Below, piece after piece: positions 59,990-64,000 of a stretch of DNA of 64,000 nt. Position 1 is the stretch's first letter, and each line of letters begins with the position of its first letter. The stretch is from assembly GCF_044360475.1 (NCBI RefSeq), contig NZ_CP043494.1:5580001-5644000 (forward strand), given 5' to 3'. A model generated the notes under the pieces. The model was not told where the DNA came from. It made no database searches and saw only the letters and a list, made by a program, of their open reading frames with translations. The stretch comes from Archangium minus. Its GTDB lineage: Bacteria; Myxococcota; Myxococcia; Myxococcales; Myxococcaceae. Made by a program: the position numbers and the translations under genes.

Positions 59990-61177
59990 ATGGTGGACAT
60001 GCGGGGAACGGTGCGGCGGGCGATGAAATCAGCGGCGGCGGGGGTGCTGCACCACAGCGGCCTTCGTAAAGCCCTGGCGGCCTACAGGAGGTACCAATCC
60101 GGTGGGCGTCGCATTCTGATCGTGAGCTACCACCGTGTGGTGGGGGACTTCACCGGCGAGTTGCAGCGCTCCATCCCGGGGCTGCTCATCTCTCAGGAGA
60201 CCTTCCGCGGGCACCTGGAGGGGCTCTCCGCGGCCGGTTACGAGTTTGCGACCATCGGAGACGCGCTGGATGTGATGGCCGGACGCCGGACGGCCCGCAA
60301 GGATCTGTGTGTCGTCACCTTTGATGACGGCTACCGCGACGTGTACCGGTACGGCTATCCCGTCCTGAAGGAGATGGGCGTGCCGGCCATCACCTACTTG
60401 CCGGCGGCGCTCATCGGCACCAACGAGCGCTTCCACCACGACCGGCTCTTCCACCTGCTGCGGCTCGCGCAGGCCCGGGGCTACAAGCCGTTGTTCGACG
60501 TGATACCCAAGCCCTCCGCGGAGCTGCTGGACACGGTGCTCTCCGGCCGCAAGCGGCTGTCCGCGGCGCTCGACGACTTCATTGGCCAGTACTCCTCCGC
60601 CGCGCTCGCGGAGACCATCCAGGTGCTGGAGGAGAAGCTCGGCCCCGGTCCGGACCTGCTCCCCGAGCAGGGCGACCTGATGGACTGGGACGAAGTGCGG
60701 CGCATGGTGAAGGACGGCTTCGAGTTCGGCGCGCACACCCTGGGGCACGTGGTGCTGACCCACGAGCCACTCGAGGTGGTGGAGCGGGAGGTGTGCGAGT
60801 CCAAGGCCCTCATCGAGCGCGAGGCCGGCATCACCGTGCGTGACTTCGCCTACTGCAACGGCTGGTACTCGGATGACCTCATCCGCGTCCTGGTGCGCAA
60901 CGGGTTCCGCTCGGCCGTCACCACCGAGGACATGCCCAACCGCATTGGCGGGGATCCCTTCACCCTCAAGCGCAAGGTGCTCTGGGAGAACTTCAGCCTG
61001 GGCCTGACGGGTGGGTTCTCGCGGAGCCTCACCGTGTGCCAGCTCGACGACTGCTTCGGCACGCTGGGCATGCGCGAGCCCGTGCCCGGCCGGCGTCCGC
61101 AGCGTTTAGCGATTCCGACGCCCACCTCCACCAACACCCTGCGGCCGGAGGGCCCGCCGGAGGAGGTGAGCTGGTGA
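59990..61177 (+). CDS. Polysaccharide deacetylase family protein
   Basis: The product has 395 residues. The NodB-fold core has RILIVSYHRVVGD, the metal/active Asp motif VVTFDDGYRDVYRYGYPVL, and the second motif FEFGAHTLGHVVLTHEPLEV with HxxxH-like metal ligands. A middle helical insertion spans about 150-230. There is no signal peptide or clear membrane anchor, so it may act on a cytoplasmic or undecaprenyl-linked glycan. The C-terminal tail is Pro/Thr-rich. GGAGGAAG precedes ATG 59990. The next gene overlaps by four bases. Confidence 0.9.
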   Translation: MVDMRGTVRRAMKSAAAGVLHHSGLRKALAAYRRYQSGGRRILIVSYHRVVGDFTGELQRSIPGLLISQETFRGHLEGLSAAGYEFATIGDALDVMAGRRTARKDLCVVTFDDGYRDVYRYGYPVLKEMGVPAITYLPAALIGTNERFHHDRLFHLLRLAQARGYKPLFDVIPKPSAELLDTVLSGRKRLSAALDDFIGQYSSAALAETIQVLEEKLGPGPDLLPEQGDLMDWDEVRRMVKDGFEFGAHTLGHVVLTHEPLEVVEREVCESKALIEREAGITVRDFAYCNGWYSDDLIRVLVRNGFRSAVTTEDMPNRIGGDPFTLKRKVLWENFSLGLTGGFSRSLTVCQLDDCFGTLGMREPVPGRRPQRLAIPTPTSTNTLRPEGPPEEVSW

Positions 61178-62721
61178 ACGGGAAGCCGGACACCGCAGTG
61201 CCCGCAGCACCTGCCGCACCCGCGGTGCCCGCCTCCTCGTTCCTGGGGAAGGCGGGGCCCCTGGTTCTTGCCCGGCTGTTCACGGCCGGGCTGACGTTGT
61301 CCATTCCGCTCGTCCTGGCGCGGGTGTTGAGCCTCGAGGAGTACGGCACCTACTACCAGCTCTTCCTCATCGCCACGACGCTCTACTACGTGCTGCCCTT
61401 CGGGGTGGTGCAGAGCCTCTACTACTTCCTGCCCCGCTCCGAGGAGAAGCGGCCTTGGTTGGGGCAGACATTGCTCTTCATGTCCGTCGCCGGAGTGGTG
61501 GCGGCGGGCTTCGTGTGGGTGCTGATCGGGCCCTTGGCGAAGCACTTCGACAACCCGGCGCTGCTCGCGCACCGGGGGACGCTCGCGGCCTATACCGCCT
61601 TCCTGCTCGGCTCCTTTCCGTTGGAGATCTCCCTCACCAGCCAGGGCCGCACGAAGCAATCGGCGCTCGCCTACCTGGTGTCGGATGCCCTGCGCGCGGC
61701 CACCATGGTCGTGCCGTGCCTGTTGGGCTTTGGCCTGCGGGGGATGATGCTGGCGGTGGCGGGCTTTGCCTTCCTGCGCTACGTGGCCGCCTGGGTGGTG
61801 GTGCCTCGCGGGTCGAGCGGTCCGCTGCTTCGCCCGGGGCTGTGGCGTCAGCAGCTCGTCTACGCGGCTCCGTTCGGTGCGGCGATGGCGCTCGCCATCC
61901 CTCAACAAAACGCCCACCTCTATATGGTGGCGGGGGCCGTGGCCCCGGCGCTCTATGCCCTCTACCGTGTGGGGTGCTTCCAGCTCCCGGTGGTGGACCT
62001 GCTCTACACGCCCACCAGCGAGGTGCTCATGGTGCGCCTGGGCGAGCTGGACAAGCTGGGGCGCATGGAAGAGGGCGTGGTGGCCTTCCGCGAGGCCGCG
62101 GGCAAGCTGGCCTTCGTCTTCCTGCCCTTCGCCGCGTTTCTCTTCGCCGCGGCCCCTGAGTTCATCGGTGCACTCTTCGGCGCGAAGTTCCTGCCGGCCG
62201 TTCCCATCTTCCGGGTGAGCGTGGTGGGCGTGGTGCTCGCCATCCTCCCCATGGACGGCGTGCTGCGTGCCCGCGGACACACTCGCGCCATCTTCCTGTC
62301 GTACCTGCTCAAGGCGGTGGTGACGGCGCCGCTCGTCTGGTTCGGCGTGAAGAGGTTCGGGATGATGGGCGGCGTCGTGTCTTGGGCCGTGGCGGAGGTG
62401 GTGGGCAAGGGTGCGCTGCTCGTTCGCGTGCCCGCGGCGCTGTCCACTCCAACACGGACGCTGCGCATCCGGGACATCATCCCCTGGCGCGAGCTGGGCA
62501 AGGCGTCACTGGCGGCCGTGGCTGCCGCGGCGAGCGTCTTCTTGCTGCGCGTCGGCACGGTGCATGCCTGGAACGGCTTGCCCGAGGGCCTCATCTGGAG
62601 GGCTCTGCCACTCGCGGTGGCCGGCGCGCTGTTCGCCATGGGCTATGTGGGTGTGCTGTACGCCACGGGTGTGAGGCCGCTGCGACTGCTCGGCAGCCTG
62701 CGCGCGCGTCGCGCGGCATGA
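61174..62721 (+). CDS. Polysaccharide flippase (Wzx-like)
   Basis: The product has 515 residues and starts at GTG, overlapping the deacetylase stop (GTGA). It has about 12-14 membrane helices of the MATE/PST type: SFLGKAGPLVLARLFTAGLT, LEEYGTYYQLFLIATTLYYV, LYYFLPRSEEKRPWLG, TMVVPCLLGFGLRGMMLAVA. The GlnEEYGxYYQ motif is the family's first loop. It would flip an undecaprenyl-linked repeat unit to the periplasm for polymerisation. The polymerase, tyrosine kinase and export genes should lie right of the window. Confidence 0.93.
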   Translation: MNGKPDTAVPAAPAAPAVPASSFLGKAGPLVLARLFTAGLTLSIPLVLARVLSLEEYGTYYQLFLIATTLYYVLPFGVVQSLYYFLPRSEEKRPWLGQTLLFMSVAGVVAAGFVWVLIGPLAKHFDNPALLAHRGTLAAYTAFLLGSFPLEISLTSQGRTKQSALAYLVSDALRAATMVVPCLLGFGLRGMMLAVAGFAFLRYVAAWVVVPRGSSGPLLRPGLWRQQLVYAAPFGAAMALAIPQQNAHLYMVAGAVAPALYALYRVGCFQLPVVDLLYTPTSEVLMVRLGELDKLGRMEEGVVAFREAAGKLAFVFLPFAAFLFAAAPEFIGALFGAKFLPAVPIFRVSVVGVVLAILPMDGVLRARGHTRAIFLSYLLKAVVTAPLVWFGVKRFGMMGGVVSWAVAEVVGKGALLVRVPAALSTPTRTLRIRDIIPWRELGKASLAAVAAAASVFLLRVGTVHAWNGLPEGLIWRALPLAVAGALFAMGYVGVLYATGVRPLRLLGSLRARRAA

Positions 62722-62740
62722 GCGCTCGGCATCAGACTTT

Positions 62741-62761
62741 TGGACATGTGGACAGTGGACG
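62741..62761. repeat. Three short direct repeats of TGGACA
   Basis: TGGACA, TGGACA and TGGACG begin at 62741, 62749 and 62756. They sit just upstream of a hairpin in the leader of the acetyltransferase gene and may be a regulator-binding site. Confidence 0.3.
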
Positions 62762-62762
62762 G

Positions 62763-62787
62763 TGCGGGATTCAGGGGGGGTCCCGCA
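62763..62787. promoter_or_regulatory. Hairpin upstream of the acetyltransferase gene
   Basis: TGCGGGA and TCCCGCA pair around an 11-base G-rich loop. There is no T-tract; it may attenuate or stabilise the downstream message. Confidence 0.4.
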
Positions 62788-62839
62788 GTGGAAGGCCGGT
62801 ACCTAGCTTGGGAAACCGTTCAACCAGGGGAGAGGCGTG

Positions 62840-63367
62840 ATGGGCATTGATGCGATGACGTTGTACAGGATGGGGCGCAAGCTTTACCTACGGGGCATCC
62901 CCGTAGTGCCTGCCGTGCTGCGCAAGGCCATCCACTTCCTGCACGGCTCGTACATCCCGGTCGAGGCGGAGATCGGTGAGGGGACGCAGCTGGGCTACGG
63001 TGGCATGGGCATCGTCATCCACAAGGACGCTCGCATTGGCCGTCACTGCCTCATCTCCCACCAGGTGACGATTGGTGGACGTTCGGGGCTCAAGGATCTG
63101 CCGGTCATTGGCGACTATGTGCGCATCGGTGCGGGCGCGAAGATCCTCGGCAACGTTCGCATTGGGGACTTCGCCGTCATTGGTGCCAACGCTGTGGTGG
63201 TGAGGGACGTGCCCGCGGGGACGGTGGTGGGTGGCATCCCGGCGCGGGAGATCCGCAAGGATCCGGATCCGCTCGCCGCCTACGAGCGGGAGATGGGGCT
63301 GCGCCCGCCGGTGCGGCGCCCCGAGGCAGTGCCGTCTGTTCCTCCGCCCGCTTCCGCCGCGCAATAG
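62840..63367 (+). CDS. Serine acetyltransferase-like hexapeptide protein
   Basis: The product has 175 residues. Left-handed beta-helix hexapeptide repeats run from about residue 40 to 145: IPVEAEIGEGTQLGYGG, IVIHKDARIGRHCLIS, HQVTIGGRSG, VIGDYVRIGAGAKILGN, DFAVIGANAVVVRDV and VVGGIPAREI. A His in HQVTIGG is the catalytic base of this acyltransferase fold. It probably O-acetylates a sugar in the exported polysaccharide; true serine acetyltransferases have a longer helical N-terminus. ATG 62840 is preferred over an adjoining GTG because GGGGAG is seven bases upstream. The Pro/Val tail is unusual. Confidence 0.88.
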   Translation: MGIDAMTLYRMGRKLYLRGIPVVPAVLRKAIHFLHGSYIPVEAEIGEGTQLGYGGMGIVIHKDARIGRHCLISHQVTIGGRSGLKDLPVIGDYVRIGAGAKILGNVRIGDFAVIGANAVVVRDVPAGTVVGGIPAREIRKDPDPLAAYEREMGLRPPVRRPEAVPSVPPPASAAQ

Positions 63368-63386
63368 CCAAAGAGGAGAGCTGCAC

Positions 63387-64000
63387 ATGCGAGTGCTCCT
63401 TGTCGGAGACTATCCGCCACCACATGGTGGTGTGGCCGTGCACGTCCAGCAGCTCCACGGGTACCTGCGCGAGCGCGGCGTGGAGGCGGTGGTGCTGGAC
63501 ATCGGGAAGGGGGGACGGCCGGCTCCGGACGTCATTCCCGTCCGGACGCCCACCCAGTATGGCAAGCGGCTCGCGGGCTTCCTCCGCGAGGGGTGGACCG
63601 TCCACGTCCACACCAGCGGCAACAACCCGAAGTCCTGGATGCTCGCCGCTACCGCCGGCGTGAGGGCGCCCCGCTCCCAGCGCGTCATCACGCTGCACTC
63701 GGGGCTGCTGCCGGAGTACCTGGCCGCCTCCGTGTCGCGTCGGGCCTTCGCGCGCGTGGCGCTGGCCGGCTACTCGCGTGTGGTGGCCGTGTCCGAGGCG
63801 GTACGTGAGGCGCTCGTGCGCTGCGGCGTGCCCGAGGAGAAGCTTGTGGTGTACCCGGCCTTCTGCGGCTCGCAGGTGCGGCCGGGACCTGTGACGCAGG
63901 CGGTGCAGGAGGCGCGCAACCGCCGTCGGCCGCTGCTGGCCATGGCGCACCATCCCTCGCCCGTCTACGGCCGCGGGCTGATGTTCCGCGCGCTGCGCAT
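63387..64000 (+). CDS. Glycosyltransferase, family GT4-like, truncated by window end
   Basis: About 204 residues are visible from ATG 63387. It starts MRVLLVGDYPPPHGGVAVHV, the GGV loop of retaining GT-B enzymes, and has RVITLHSGLLPEYLAASVS and RVVAVSEAVREALVRCGVPE. These match the acceptor half and hinge of GT4 sugar transferases; the C-terminal nucleotide-sugar half (EX7E motif) lies beyond 64000. AGAGGAGAG precedes the start. It is part of the polysaccharide cluster and would add a sugar to the lipid-linked repeat unit. Confidence 0.9.
   Translation, partial: MRVLLVGDYPPPHGGVAVHVQQLHGYLRERGVEAVVLDIGKGGRPAPDVIPVRTPTQYGKRLAGFLREGWTVHVHTSGNNPKSWMLAATAGVRAPRSQRVITLHSGLLPEYLAASVSRRAFARVALAGYSRVVAVSEAVREALVRCGVPEEKLVVYPAFCGSQVRPGPVTQAVQEARNRRRPLLAMAHHPSPVYGRGLMFRALR

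Overview
This is a GC-rich, gene-dense chromosomal segment from what looks like a myxobacterium, probably of the Cystobacter/Archangium/Myxococcus group. That assignment is inferred from the content: a fused Ser/Thr kinase-ATPase-histidine kinase, hybrid histidine kinases, tandem small ribbon-helix-helix proteins, many lipoproteins, sigma-54-like promoters, and frequent ATGA/TGATG gene overlaps. No rRNA, tRNA, CRISPR array, transposase or phage gene was seen.

Layout. Positions 1-6000 are accessory: a dCache-like histidine kinase cut by the left edge, a VOC protein, a GST, an AadA-like nucleotidyltransferase, a decayed membrane-protein gene and an alpha/beta hydrolase. Positions 6600-16000 hold a PAS hybrid histidine kinase, two LysR/redox-enzyme divergent pairs, a lipoprotein with a near-perfect internal duplication, a tandem pair of unknown paralogues and a YciI protein. 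Positions 16157-21478 are one 1,773-residue kinase-ATPase-histidine kinase. Positions 22268-30116 are again accessory: a Cys-rich lipoprotein, a putative HExxH metallopeptidase behind a sigma-54-like promoter, a ChaN-like protein, a TonB-dependent receptor coupled to a nucleotidase-domain lipoprotein, and two tandem RHH proteins.

Positions 30560-40806 are a conserved housekeeping block on the plus strand: tilS, ftsH, folP, glmM, pdxJ, acpS, nnr, tsaE and a YigZ-family gene, the last five very tightly packed. A third LysR/oxidoreductase pair, two polysaccharide-associated-looking lipoproteins and a class II amidotransferase follow. Then come histidine catabolism (hutU-hutI), a ruined toxin gene beside an intact candidate immunity gene, argG, and a beta-CASP nuclease. 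Positions 54132-59537 are the cytochrome c maturation operon ccmABCDEFG on the minus strand, including a 56-residue ccmD. From 59990 to the right edge is the start of a polysaccharide export/biosynthesis cluster (deacetylase, flippase, hexapeptide acetyltransferase, glycosyltransferase) with a sigma-54-like promoter in front.

The least expected signals are a self-contained candidate small RNA at about 30247-30469 (minus strand, near-consensus promoter plus an 18-bp terminator stem), the sigma-54/palindrome-controlled metallopeptidase at 22632-23819, and three different gene fossils (3840-4687, 49092-49462, 50925-51069).
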